From Aquificaceae bacterium (GTDB lineage: Bacteria; Aquificota; Aquificia; Aquificales; Aquificaceae): a stretch of 14,264 nucleotides of DNA. Where the stretch lies: NCBI GenBank assembly GCA_027049085.1, contig JALTVH010000181.1, forward strand, positions 1 through 14,264. The letters run 5' to 3'. Numbering within the stretch: position 1 is the first letter of the stretch; each line of letters starts with the position of its first letter. A program made the position numbers and the translations under genes. Below the pieces are notes generated by a model. It was not told the origin of the DNA and made no database searches. It saw only the letters and a list, made by a program, of their open reading frames with translations. This document shows positions 5,589-12,925 of this stretch, piece after piece.

Positions 5589-7477
5589 CACACGACCTCC
5601 TTCTTCTCCTTCGTTTTTTCCGTTTCCTCAAAGGTCTTTGATTCTTCCTTCTTGCATTTGTTTTTAATCTCAACGCCGTAAAGCTCTAAGGTCTCAACGA
5701 ACTCCTCACAGGTTATCGTTTCCTTCTCCATGAGCTTCTTAACAACCGCTTTCAGCGGTTCTTTGTGGGCTTCTATGGTAGATCTTGCTAATTCATAAGC
5801 ATCGGTTAGTATCTTCTTGACCTCCTCGTCTATGTCCTTGAGGAGTTCCGGGCTTGTATCTATGCTGTTGGTCATTCCGCCAAGGAAGGGGTTGGAAACC
5901 TTCTTTATGGCTATAGGTCCTACTTTGTCGCTCATCCCCCACATTGAAACCATCTTGTAGGCAAGCTCCGTTGCCCTCTGGAGGTCGTTCTCAGCACCTG
6001 TGGTGATGCCTTCTTTGCCGTAGAAGACTTCTTCCGCTGCCCTTCCGCCCATCATCACCAGGATCCTTCCAAAGAGGTTTTTCTTGTCGTAGATGTGCTT
6101 GTCGTCAATGGGCAGTTGCTGGGTGACGCCCAGGGCCATTCCCCTGGGGATGATGGAAACCTTGTGAACGGGGTCTGCGTCCTGGGTCATGAAGCCCATG
6201 AGGGCGTGGCCCGCCTCGTGGTAGGCGATCTTTTCCTTCTCTTCTGGTGATATTGCCATGCCCTTTCTCTCAAGGCCCATGGTAATCCTGTCTATGGCTT
6301 CCTCCACCTCTTCCATGGTGATCCTGTCCTTGCCGTTTCTTGCGGCGAGAAGGGCCGCTTCGTTAAGGAGGTTCTCAAGGTCCGCACCTGTGAATCCGGG
6401 TGTTGCCCTTGCGACAAGCTCAAGGTCAACATCGTCCGCAAGCTTTTTGTTTTTGGCGTGTACCTTGAGGATCTCGTACCTTCCCTTTACATCGGGCCTC
6501 GGGATGAAGATCTGCCTGTCAAACCTCCCGGGCCTCAGCAATGCGGGGTCAAGTATATCGGGCCTGTTGGTTGCGGCGATAACGATTATCCCCTCGGAGG
6601 TGTCAAAGCCATCCATCTCAACGAGGAGCTGGTTCAGGGTCTGCTCCCTCTCGTCGTGACCACCGCCGAGGTTTAGAACTCCCCTCGTTCTTCCGACCGC
6701 ATCAATCTCGTCAATGAAAATTATGCAGGGTGCGTGTTTCTTGGCAGTTTCAAAAAGGTCCCTGACTCTCGCTGCGCCAACGCCCACAAACATCTCAACA
6801 AAGTCTGATCCAGAGACAGAAATGAAGGGAACGTGAGCCTCTCCTGCTATGGCTTTTGCCAGAAGGGTTTTGCCGACTCCAGGCTCACCGTATAGCAGAA
6901 CGCCCTTTGGGGGTCTCCCCCCGAGCTTTTGAAACTTAACGGGATCCTTGAGGTACTCGATTATCTCCTTGACTTCGCTCTTGACCTCTTCAATTCCCGC
7001 AACGTCTTCAAAGGTGTGCTTGGGTTTTTCTTCTATGTAAACCTTTGCTCTGCTCTTTCCAAAGGAAAAAGCTCTTCCGGGTCCTGCCTGAGGACCTCCG
7101 CTCATCTGCCTCATTAAGGCTATCCAGATTCCGATGAATAGGAGGATCGGGAGCCATGATATAAAGAGGTTTAGAAGCCAGCCCATTCCGCTGTCGCCAG
7201 CCTCAACCTCCACTCTTACGCCCTTTGCGACGAGGTCATCAACGATCGTTGATCCGGGAGGTATCGCTGTTTCAACTCTCTGGCCGTCCTTGGTTGTTGC
7301 TGTTATGGTCCTTCCCTTCACTTTTGCAGAATCAATTTTCCCCTCATCAACAAGCTGTACGAAGCTGTTTAGGGAGACCTTGGTGGCAAGGCTATGCCTG
7401 TTTTCAAAAATATTGAAGGCTACAATGGTAGCACCGATTATCAGTATCCAGACAAAAAGGCTCTTGAACATCTGCAA
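5588..7477 (-). CDS. ftsH: ATP-dependent zinc metalloprotease FtsH
   Basis: A membrane-anchored hexameric AAA+ protease that extracts and degrades membrane and short-lived cytosolic proteins. Order in 629 residues: membrane helix 1 (about 5-22), a small periplasmic domain (about 30-97), helix 2 (about 101-122) and the AAA module. The AAA module has Walker A GEPGVGKT (197-204), pore loop MFVG (229-232), Walker B IIFIDE (252-257) and arginine fingers Arg315 and Arg318. The M41 peptidase follows with zinc ligands His420 and His424 around catalytic Glu421 (HEAGH) and third ligand Asp498. The lysine/glutamate-rich tail is typical. Walker A has E and V where many FtsH have P and T. The start is TTG 7477, 7 bases after AGGAGG; ATG 7471 is the alternative. 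It lies downstream of tilS, a common bacterial neighbourhood. Confidence 0.98.
   Translation of the reverse strand: MQMFKSLFVWILIIGATIVAFNIFENRHSLATKVSLNSFVQLVDEGKIDSAKVKGRTITATTKDGQRVETAIPPGSTIVDDLVAKGVRVEVEAGDSGMGWLLNLFISWLPILLFIGIWIALMRQMSGGPQAGPGRAFSFGKSRAKVYIEEKPKHTFEDVAGIEEVKSEVKEIIEYLKDPVKFQKLGGRPPKGVLLYGEPGVGKTLLAKAIAGEAHVPFISVSGSDFVEMFVGVGAARVRDLFETAKKHAPCIIFIDEIDAVGRTRGVLNLGGGHDEREQTLNQLLVEMDGFDTSEGIIVIAATNRPDILDPALLRPGRFDRQIFIPRPDVKGRYEILKVHAKNKKLADDVDLELVARATPGFTGADLENLLNEAALLAARNGKDRITMEEVEEAIDRITMGLERKGMAISPEEKEKIAYHEAGHALMGFMTQDADPVHKVSIIPRGMALGVTQQLPIDDKHIYDKKNLFGRILVMMGGRAAEEVFYGKEGITTGAENDLQRATELAYKMVSMWGMSDKVGPIAIKKVSNPFLGGMTNSIDTSPELLKDIDEEVKKILTDAYELARSTIEAHKEPLKAVVKKLMEKETITCEEFVETLELYGVEIKNKCKKEESKTFEETEKTKEKKEVV
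5595..5602 (-). promoter_or_regulatory. Shine-Dalgarno site deciding the leuC start
   Basis: AAGGAGGT on the minus strand, inside the last codons of ftsH, lies 6 bases before ATG 5588. It favours that ATG over the GTG three bases earlier and indicates ftsH-leuC translational coupling. Confidence 0.75.
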
Positions 7478-7484
7478 TGCAGTT

Positions 7485-7490
7485 CCTCCT
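7485..7490 (-). promoter_or_regulatory. Shine-Dalgarno site deciding the ftsH start
   Basis: AGGAGG on the minus strand lies in the 42-base tilS-ftsH gap, 7 bases before TTG 7477 and 13 before ATG 7471. The spacing favours the TTG, adding two residues to the ATG form. Confidence 0.65.
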
Positions 7491-7519
7491 GCTCTTCCGT
7501 AGAAATAGAAGATAAGCTC

Positions 7520-8473
7520 TCAGAGATCCTTTTTCAAGCACAGCAGTCCAGCCTTTCTGACCGCTTTCCTGCCACTGCCCAGGTTTACTTCACCACCCTT
7601 TTCCAGTAAGGAAACAACCTGACGGGTTTTGGAAAGGTTTTTTATCTCAAAAAACTCTGCAACTGCTCTTAAAATCAGTGCCCTGTGTGACCTTTTAAGT
7701 TCTTTGACTTCAAGGCAGTTTTCCCTTTGTACTCTGTTAAGGAGTGCTTCGCACTGCTCTTTCAGAAAATCCTCCTCTTCCCTCAGGATCTCCCAGAGTC
7801 TGAGGAAGCTTTCCTCAACGGAGGGGTTGATCTCTCTTAGAAGGGGCACTACCTCGTGCCTGATCCTGTTCCTGACAAAGCGCCTGTCAAGGTTGGTGGG
7901 GTCCTCAACCCAGTTCAGACCAATCGCCCTTGCAAAATCCAGTATCTCCTCTCTCGTTGCGTAAAAGAGGGGTCTTACCACATTGCTCTCCTTAGGTGAG
8001 AAACCAAGAAGACCCTCCCTTCCTGAGCCCCTTGTTAGCCATAAAAGCACGGTCTCCAGAAGGTCTGTAAGGTGGTGGGCTGTAGCAATGAGGTCAAAAC
8101 CTTCCTCCTTCAGGACTTTCCTCAGGAAGGCGTATCTCATTTCTCTCGCTGTTTCCTCCAGATTCTTCCCCTTTTTCTTTGCTTCGTTCTTAACGTTACC
8201 GCTTCCCACGAAGATCTCCAGGGAAAGCCTGTTTGCTAGGGCTTTGCAGAATTCCTCGTCCCGCTGGGCAGATTTTCTGAGTTGGTGGTTGAAGTGAGCA
8301 AGGGCAAGCCTGTCAATACCAAAGAAACCTTTCAGCTCAAGGAGAACGTGGACAAGAGACACGGAGTCAACACCGCCCGATAGAGCGACAAGAACCTTTG
8401 ACCCAGGCGGGATAATTTTCCATTCGCGCTGGAGGCGAACCGCCTTTCTGAAGAGCTTACTCTCTTCCTTCAT
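7520..8473 (-). CDS. tilS: tRNA(Ile)-lysidine synthase TilS, short form
   Basis: Attaches lysine to C34 of the CAU-anticodon tRNA-Ile using ATP, changing both codon reading (AUA) and charging (isoleucine instead of methionine). The 317-residue protein has the N-type PP-loop SGGVDS (32-37), HFNHQLR (60-66), the ATAHH segment (130-134) with the following LET, and the diagnostic WVEDPTNLD (188-196) with RNRIRHEVVPLL after it. The C-terminal region is short. E. coli TilS is over 400 residues with extra C-terminal domains, so this is the compact type, as in Aquifex. The ATG lies 17 bases inside the end of the upstream TPR-like gene. No well-spaced Shine-Dalgarno is visible, so its translation is probably coupled. 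It is followed by ftsH after 42 bases. Confidence 0.95.
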   Translation of the reverse strand: MKEESKLFRKAVRLQREWKIIPPGSKVLVALSGGVDSVSLVHVLLELKGFFGIDRLALAHFNHQLRKSAQRDEEFCKALANRLSLEIFVGSGNVKNEAKKKGKNLEETAREMRYAFLRKVLKEEGFDLIATAHHLTDLLETVLLWLTRGSGREGLLGFSPKESNVVRPLFYATREEILDFARAIGLNWVEDPTNLDRRFVRNRIRHEVVPLLREINPSVEESFLRLWEILREEEDFLKEQCEALLNRVQRENCLEVKELKRSHRALILRAVAEFFEIKNLSKTRQVVSLLEKGGEVNLGSGRKAVRKAGLLCLKKDL

Positions 8474-9083
8474 CCTTCAGCTTTTCAAGGAGCCTTTTTT
8501 TAACATCTTCATAGTAAGGATATGTTATGCCTTCCCTTTTCATAAACTCGGCAAGCTCAAGGGCTTCTCTGACCTTTCCTTTCCTCTCAAGGAGATAGAC
8601 CATTACCTCAAAGGTGTTGAGCTGGGGGATCTTCCCGCCCCACCTCCTTTCAAGCTCGTCTCTGTACTGGGGGAAAAGCTCAATGTCGCGCCTGCAATAG
8701 TTTTCCATCGCCTCAAAGTCGCCGAGTTTCTGGGCAAGGAGGAGGAGGTCGTTTAGGATCAGGTGCTCTTCATAAGGTGAGCCCTCCATTTCAATGGCGC
8801 TCTCATAGAGCCACTTTGCGGTTTCGTAGTCCCCTTCTAACAGGGCGGTCTGGGCGATCGTTGCGAGGAAGGTGCGCTTTGTGTAGAGCGGACGGCTGAT
8901 CTCACCGCTGTCAAAGTGTTTTGCTTTGTAAGGGAAATTGAGGTTTTTAATAACCTTTAATGAGTAATACTTTTTCACCGCCTTCTGCTGGCGGGGGTGA
9001 AGGGATTCAAACCAATCCCACAGGTCAAGGGCTTTTAAAAGGCCTCCTTTTTCGCGGAAGATCTGGAATACCTTTCCGATCAC
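8457..9083 (-). CDS. Unrecognised helical protein with TPR-like repeats
   Basis: I do not recognise this 208-residue protein as a named family. It has no signal peptide or membrane helix and is rich in charged residues, leucine and tyrosine. Three stretches look like tetratricopeptide helix pairs: about 70-100 (LLEGDYETAKWLYESAIEM), 106-138 (AQKLGDFEAMENYCRRDI) and 157-188 (LLERKGKVREALELAEFMK). This suggests a cytosolic protein-binding scaffold. The N-terminal 65 residues are helical but do not match the repeats. The start is GTG 9083, with no Shine-Dalgarno; the frame is open back to the trpB2 stop, which lies in the same frame only 9 bases earlier. The end overlaps tilS by 17 bases, so it is almost surely cotranscribed with trpB2 and tilS. 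Confidence 0.7.
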   Translation of the reverse strand: MIGKVFQIFREKGGLLKALDLWDWFESLHPRQQKAVKKYYSLKVIKNLNFPYKAKHFDSGEISRPLYTKRTFLATIAQTALLEGDYETAKWLYESAIEMEGSPYEEHLILNDLLLLAQKLGDFEAMENYCRRDIELFPQYRDELERRWGGKIPQLNTFEVMVYLLERKGKVREALELAEFMKREGITYPYYEDVKKRLLEKLKDEGRE

Positions 9084-9092
9084 ATAAATAAT

Positions 9093-10394
9093 TTATGAGT
9101 CCTCAAGCTTTCCCTGCAGGAATCTGTCGTAGGCATTAAGGTCAAAGTATCCGTGGCCCGAGAGGTTGAAGAGGATAACCTTTTCCTCGCCTGTTTCCCT
9201 GCACTTTATAGCCTCGTCAATAGCTCTTTTAACAGCGTGTGCTGACTCGGGAGCCGGTACTATGCCCTCTGTCCTCGCAAAGGTCACCGCAGCTTCAAAG
9301 ACCTCCGTCTGCCTGTAGGCGGCTGCTGAAATGTAGCCAAGGTCGTAGAGCTTGCACACAATAGGGGCGTCGCCGTGGTAGCGCAGGCCTCCTGCATGGA
9401 TGGGGGGCGGCACAAAGTCGTGCCCGAGGGTGTACATTTTTATCAGCGGCGTCATTCCGACTGTGTCCCCAAAGTCGTAGCGGTACTCCCCTTCTGTCAG
9501 GGTGGGACAGGCAGTCGGCTCAACGGCGACAACTTCAAGGTTGGGCTTCTCTCCCCTGAGCTTGTCCGCCAGGAAGGGGAAGGAGAGACCTGCGAAATTG
9601 GAACCACCGCCGACAGCACCGATCACCACATCGGGGTAAAAGCCTGCCATCTCCATCTGCTTCTTTGCCTCAAGACCTATTACCGTCTGGTGGAGCAGGA
9701 CGTGGTTCAGAACGCTTCCAAGGGAATACTTGGTGTCATCCCTTGTTGCCGCCTCCTCAATAGCCTCGCTTATAGCTATCCCGAGGCTCCCCGGATGATC
9801 GGGATCCTTCTCATAGAACTTCTTTCCCGCTTCCGTATTGGGGCTGGGTGATGGGATCACCTCGCCCTTCCAGGTTTCCATAAGTACTCTTCTGTAAGGC
9901 TTCTGGTTGTAGCTGACTCTTACCATGTAAACTCTGCACTCAATCCCGAAGAACTGGGTTGCAAAACTCAGAGCGCTCCCCCACTGGCCTGCGCCTGTTT
10001 CTGTGGTCAGCCTCCTGACGCCCGAGATCCTGTTGTAGTAAGCCTGGGCAACGGCGGTGTTGGGCTTGTGGGAACCTGGCGGTGAGACACTTTCATTCTT
10101 GTAAAAGATCTTTGCAGGAGTCTTGAGATACTCCTCAAGGCTCAGTGCCCTGTGGAGGGGAGTAGGCCTCCAGAGGGAATAGATCTTGAGCACCTCATCG
10201 GGTATGTCTATCCACTCTCTGTCCGAAACCTCCTGCTCAATGAGGGGCTCGGGAAAGATTACAGAGAGCTTGTCAGGGCTCATCGGCTCCTTTGTCTGTG
10301 GGTCCAGGGGAGGCTCAAGGGGCTCTGGCAGAAGGGGAAGGATGTTCAGCCACCTCGTTGGAATCTCGTGTTCTGGTAGAAGGATCTTCCTCAC
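9093..10394 (-). CDS. trpB2: Tryptophan synthase beta chain, TrpB2 type
   Basis: A PLP enzyme that condenses indole with serine or, for studied TrpB2 enzymes, O-phosphoserine, to give tryptophan. PLP lysine is Lys110 in GSHKPNTA. The catalytic glutamate is Glu132 in TETGAGQWG. The cofactor phosphate loop is GGGSN (262-266). The end has SGHGYFD. The Trp in GAGQWG, the SGHG tail, the roughly 55-residue N-terminal extension and the 433-residue length mark TrpB2; the usual TrpA-bound TrpB1 is near 400 residues with GAGQHG. Only this trp gene is present, so it lies outside a trp operon. The start is GTG 10394, 6 bases after AAGGAGGG. It is the first gene of the leftward run, with folC diverging 44 bases away. 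Confidence 0.93.
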   Translation of the reverse strand: MRKILLPEHEIPTRWLNILPLLPEPLEPPLDPQTKEPMSPDKLSVIFPEPLIEQEVSDREWIDIPDEVLKIYSLWRPTPLHRALSLEEYLKTPAKIFYKNESVSPPGSHKPNTAVAQAYYNRISGVRRLTTETGAGQWGSALSFATQFFGIECRVYMVRVSYNQKPYRRVLMETWKGEVIPSPSPNTEAGKKFYEKDPDHPGSLGIAISEAIEEAATRDDTKYSLGSVLNHVLLHQTVIGLEAKKQMEMAGFYPDVVIGAVGGGSNFAGLSFPFLADKLRGEKPNLEVVAVEPTACPTLTEGEYRYDFGDTVGMTPLIKMYTLGHDFVPPPIHAGGLRYHGDAPIVCKLYDLGYISAAAYRQTEVFEAAVTFARTEGIVPAPESAHAVKRAIDEAIKCRETGEEKVILFNLSGHGYFDLNAYDRFLQGKLEDS

Positions 10395-10400
10395 GCTCAG

Positions 10401-10408
10401 CCCTCCTT
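10401..10408 (-). promoter_or_regulatory. Strong Shine-Dalgarno site for trpB2
   Basis: AAGGAGGG on the minus strand, 6 bases before GTG 10394, supports the GTG as the start. It lies in the 44-base divergent region shared with folC. A weak -10 candidate for trpB2 (TAAGAT at 10426-10431, minus strand) would give a leader of about 25 bases that includes this site. Confidence 0.7.
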
Positions 10409-10421
10409 GGGAAAAGCTTTT

Positions 10422-10427
10422 TATGAT
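10422..10427 (+). promoter_or_regulatory. Candidate -10 box for a leaderless folC mRNA
   Basis: TATGAT on the plus strand ends 11 bases before ATG 10439. Initiation about 7 bases downstream would leave a 4-5 base leader. The bases between it and the ATG contain no Shine-Dalgarno. No good -35 is seen at normal spacing. Confidence 0.5.
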
Positions 10428-10438
10428 CTTACCTTATC

Positions 10439-11662
10439 ATGACTCTCTGGGAACTCTTTAAAGGCAAAGACTACGATATCAGGCCCACTCTTGAAAGGAT
10501 AGAGAGAGCCTGCGGTTACATCGGGAATCCTCAGAACAGATTTCCTGCCATCATAGTCGGGGGAACCAACGGCAAAGGTTCAACATGCGCCTTCCTTGAG
10601 CGGATCCTCAGGGAGCACGGCTTCAAAACCGGCTGGTTCATCTCTCCCCACCTTGTGACAGAGAGGGAACGGTGGCGAGTCAACGGCAGGATGATTGAGG
10701 AGGAAACTCTCTCTGAGTACATCAGGGAACTCAGGGGTATCATAGAACGCTTTGAGCTTACATATTTTGAGTCAGCAGTTTTAATAGCAATCAAATATTT
10801 TGCTGATAACTACATTGACGTTGCGGTTATGGAAGTAGGGATGGGAGGACGGTGGGACGCGGTCAAGGTTTGTAACCCCGCTGTTATATTGATTACCAAC
10901 GTTCAGAGGGATCACACAAGGTGGCTTGGCGATAACATCTGGGATATAGCGGGGGAAAAGCTCGCCCTTGCAAGGGACAGGGTTCCGCTGGTGCTGGGGA
11001 GCCACCGCTTCCCCCTCTATCCACGGGCTCTTGAGGAGATAAGGGGCGACCCGTATGTTGCTGGATACGACTTTACTTACAGAGCCTCTTTTTCACCGCC
11101 GAAGGCGGTCCTTGAAGATTTCAACTTTTTAGACCTCTCTCTGGACAGGGCGGAGATCGGCCTCCTTGGGCGGTGGCAGGTAGATAATTCGGCTCTTGCT
11201 GTCGCTGGGGCAAGGCTTTTCACGCCTCTAAGGGAAAACAGGCTCAGGGTTGCCCTGAAGAAAGCAAGATGGGAGGGAAGGCTTGAGGTCCTGAGGGAGC
11301 GACCTCTCCTGGTGGTGGACGGAGCCCATAATCCCGATGCTGTAAAGAGGGTGATGGCAGAGGTTGATTCCCTATTTCCAGGTATTTCCGTGGTTTTTTC
11401 GGGTCTTGAGGGAAAGGAGTGGAGGGATTCCCTTGAGGTAATCAGGAGGTTCAGGGAAGAGATCTTTCTCGTGGGGGTGAGCCACCACAGGGGAGAGAGC
11501 GTCAAGGAAATGGCGGAGACTGCCCGGACACTGGGGTTTCGCAGTGTTAAAATACTTAACAGTGTCAGCGAGGTCTGGCATCTCGGCGGGGACGTGATCG
11601 TCCTTGGATCGCTTTATCTTGTTGGTGAGGTTAAATCGGCCGGTCCATTTACCGTTATATAG
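10439..11662 (+). CDS. folC: Bifunctional folylpolyglutamate/dihydrofolate synthase
   Basis: An ATP-dependent Mur-ligase-family enzyme that adds glutamate to dihydropteroate and/or extends folate polyglutamate tails in the cytosol. In 407 residues, P-loop GTNGKGS is at 42-48, the SPHL folate-loop motif at 69-72, MEVGMGGRWDA at 131-141, DHTRWLG at 158-164, the GEK lysine (Lys174, the position carbamylated in Mur-type ligases), and DGAHNP (294-299) at the start of the C-terminal domain. The GGR-x-DATN block of most FolC proteins reads GGRWDAVKV here, losing the usual Thr-Asn. The length is typical. The ATG has no Shine-Dalgarno and sits 11 bases after a TATGAT. The EAL-HDOD gene follows after 18 bases on the same strand. 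Whether one or both activities exist cannot be told from the sequence. Confidence 0.93.
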   Translation: MTLWELFKGKDYDIRPTLERIERACGYIGNPQNRFPAIIVGGTNGKGSTCAFLERILREHGFKTGWFISPHLVTERERWRVNGRMIEEETLSEYIRELRGIIERFELTYFESAVLIAIKYFADNYIDVAVMEVGMGGRWDAVKVCNPAVILITNVQRDHTRWLGDNIWDIAGEKLALARDRVPLVLGSHRFPLYPRALEEIRGDPYVAGYDFTYRASFSPPKAVLEDFNFLDLSLDRAEIGLLGRWQVDNSALAVAGARLFTPLRENRLRVALKKARWEGRLEVLRERPLLVVDGAHNPDAVKRVMAEVDSLFPGISVVFSGLEGKEWRDSLEVIRRFREEIFLVGVSHHRGESVKEMAETARTLGFRSVKILNSVSEVWHLGGDVIVLGSLYLVGEVKSAGPFTVI

Positions 11663-11667
11663 GGTGT

Positions 11668-11672
11668 AAGGA
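11668..11672 (+). promoter_or_regulatory. Shine-Dalgarno site for the EAL-HDOD gene
   Basis: AAGGA in the 18-base folC-EAL gap is 8 bases before ATG 11681, favouring this ATG over the in-frame one at 11687 and suggesting translation from a folC-EAL mRNA. Confidence 0.6.
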
Positions 11673-11680
11673 CTGTTGAC

Positions 11681-12925
11681 ATGTATATGCTTTTTAAACA
11701 GCCCATCTTTGACCGAGAGGGAAACATAGCTTTTTACGAGGTAATGTTAAAGGATATAAAAACGAAGAAGTTTCCTGAGGGTCTTGACCTCCTTAAGGCA
11801 ACTTCGATAACGGTCAACATAGTTGCAGACGTCAATCCCGAAAAGATTGGCAGAGGGAGGCTGGTCTTTGTGAATGTCCCATCCCTTTTTCTTGAAACCA
11901 CGATGTTTGAGCTTCTGCCTCCGGAGCTTGTGGGAATTGAGCTTGTGGAGAACAGGAGCATCACCAACGAGCTTTTAAGGGCTGTCAATGAGCTGGTGGA
12001 CAGAGGCTTTACCTTCTGCATAGATGATTTTGGCTTTGAGAAGGTAAACTACCTGCCACTCCTTAACAAGTGCCACATGGTCAAGATCAACTGGAAGGAA
12101 CTCGTTTACAGCGAGGAGGAACTCCAGGAGGTTATCAGCATCCTTAAGGATCTGAATAAAGGGATAATAGCAAAGCACATAGAGAGTGAGGAAGAATACG
12201 ACAGAGCTAAGCGTCTTGGAATTGATTACTTCCAGGGCTACTACCTTGCTCGTCCCATCCCCCTGAGAGACATAAGGAGCCTCTATTTTATGAAAACCAC
12301 CGTTATCAAGCTCTACGAGGCACTAAAGAGGAGGGACCTCAGGCGGGTGGCACAGGTCATTGAACAGGATGTGGGAGCAACTTACAGACTGCTTCGCTTT
12401 GTTAAGTCCCTTTACAAGGAACGTGCCCACGACATAAATTCTGTAGAGGACGCCATCTCCTTCCTTAGCCTCAACAACGTGGCAAACTTTGCCTTAGCCC
12501 TTGCCATAACGGAACTCTTTGCGGGCCATGAGGAGGAGGAGCTCCTCAAGAGGTCGCTCCTGAGGGCAAGCCTATCCGAGGAACTCGCAAAGCTTTACGT
12601 CCCCGGCATGGAGGAGAAGGCCTACATCACGGGCCTCTTTTCCCTTACCGATGAACTGATGGGAGAGCATCCCCAGGAGGTTGCCAAGGAACTGGAGATG
12701 GACGAGGAGATAGTAGAAGCTTACGAGACACGTTACAACGAGCTGGGGCTTATTCTTTCCCTTGTTGAGCTCCTTGAGGAGGACCTCAAAAACGAAGAGA
12801 TAATGGAGAGGGTCGGGAAGATCCTCAAGGTCTCAAAGAGCAAGGTAAAGAGGGCGATCGGAAACGCCCTCAGGATAACTGAGCAGATAACCTCCCTCAA
12901 TGAAAAGGGTCATTCTGTAGCGTAG
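11681..12925 (+). CDS. EAL-HDOD domain signalling protein with degenerate EAL motif
   Basis: A 414-residue cytosolic protein of the YuxH/CdgJ architecture: an EAL-like domain (about 1-200) and an HDOD domain (about 205-400). EAL landmarks can be followed: QPIFD at the start, EVM (20-22) in place of EAL, Asn65, Glu87, Asp115-Asp116 in IDDFG, Lys135 in VKIN (usually KID), Glu168 and QGYYLARP (185-192). Most metal and Lys/Gln positions survive, but the signature triplet, the KID aspartate and the usual loop after DDFG (GTG replaced by FEK) are altered. I infer weak or no c-di-GMP hydrolysis and a binding or scaffold role. Related EAL-HDOD proteins such as Vibrio CdgJ act in motility control without clear phosphodiesterase activity. 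The C-terminal third is rich in Glu and Leu. It overlaps ccsA, convergent, by 16 bases. Confidence 0.88.
   Translation: MYMLFKQPIFDREGNIAFYEVMLKDIKTKKFPEGLDLLKATSITVNIVADVNPEKIGRGRLVFVNVPSLFLETTMFELLPPELVGIELVENRSITNELLRAVNELVDRGFTFCIDDFGFEKVNYLPLLNKCHMVKINWKELVYSEEELQEVISILKDLNKGIIAKHIESEEEYDRAKRLGIDYFQGYYLARPIPLRDIRSLYFMKTTVIKLYEALKRRDLRRVAQVIEQDVGATYRLLRFVKSLYKERAHDINSVEDAISFLSLNNVANFALALAITELFAGHEEEELLKRSLLRASLSEELAKLYVPGMEEKAYITGLFSLTDELMGEHPQEVAKELEMDEEIVEAYETRYNELGLILSLVELLEEDLKNEEIMERVGKILKVSKSKVKRAIGNALRITEQITSLNEKGHSVA

Noticed and set aside
5209..5667. Long plus-strand frame (152 codons) opposite leuC and the ftsH end
   Set aside because: It lies antisense to two certain genes, has low-complexity Ser/Pro/Arg-rich composition and resembles no protein family; it is a shadow of strong codon bias.
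11077..11505. Minus-strand frame of 142 codons opposite folC
   Set aside because: It is antisense to conserved folC sequence, Ser/Arg/Leu-rich and without recognisable domain features.
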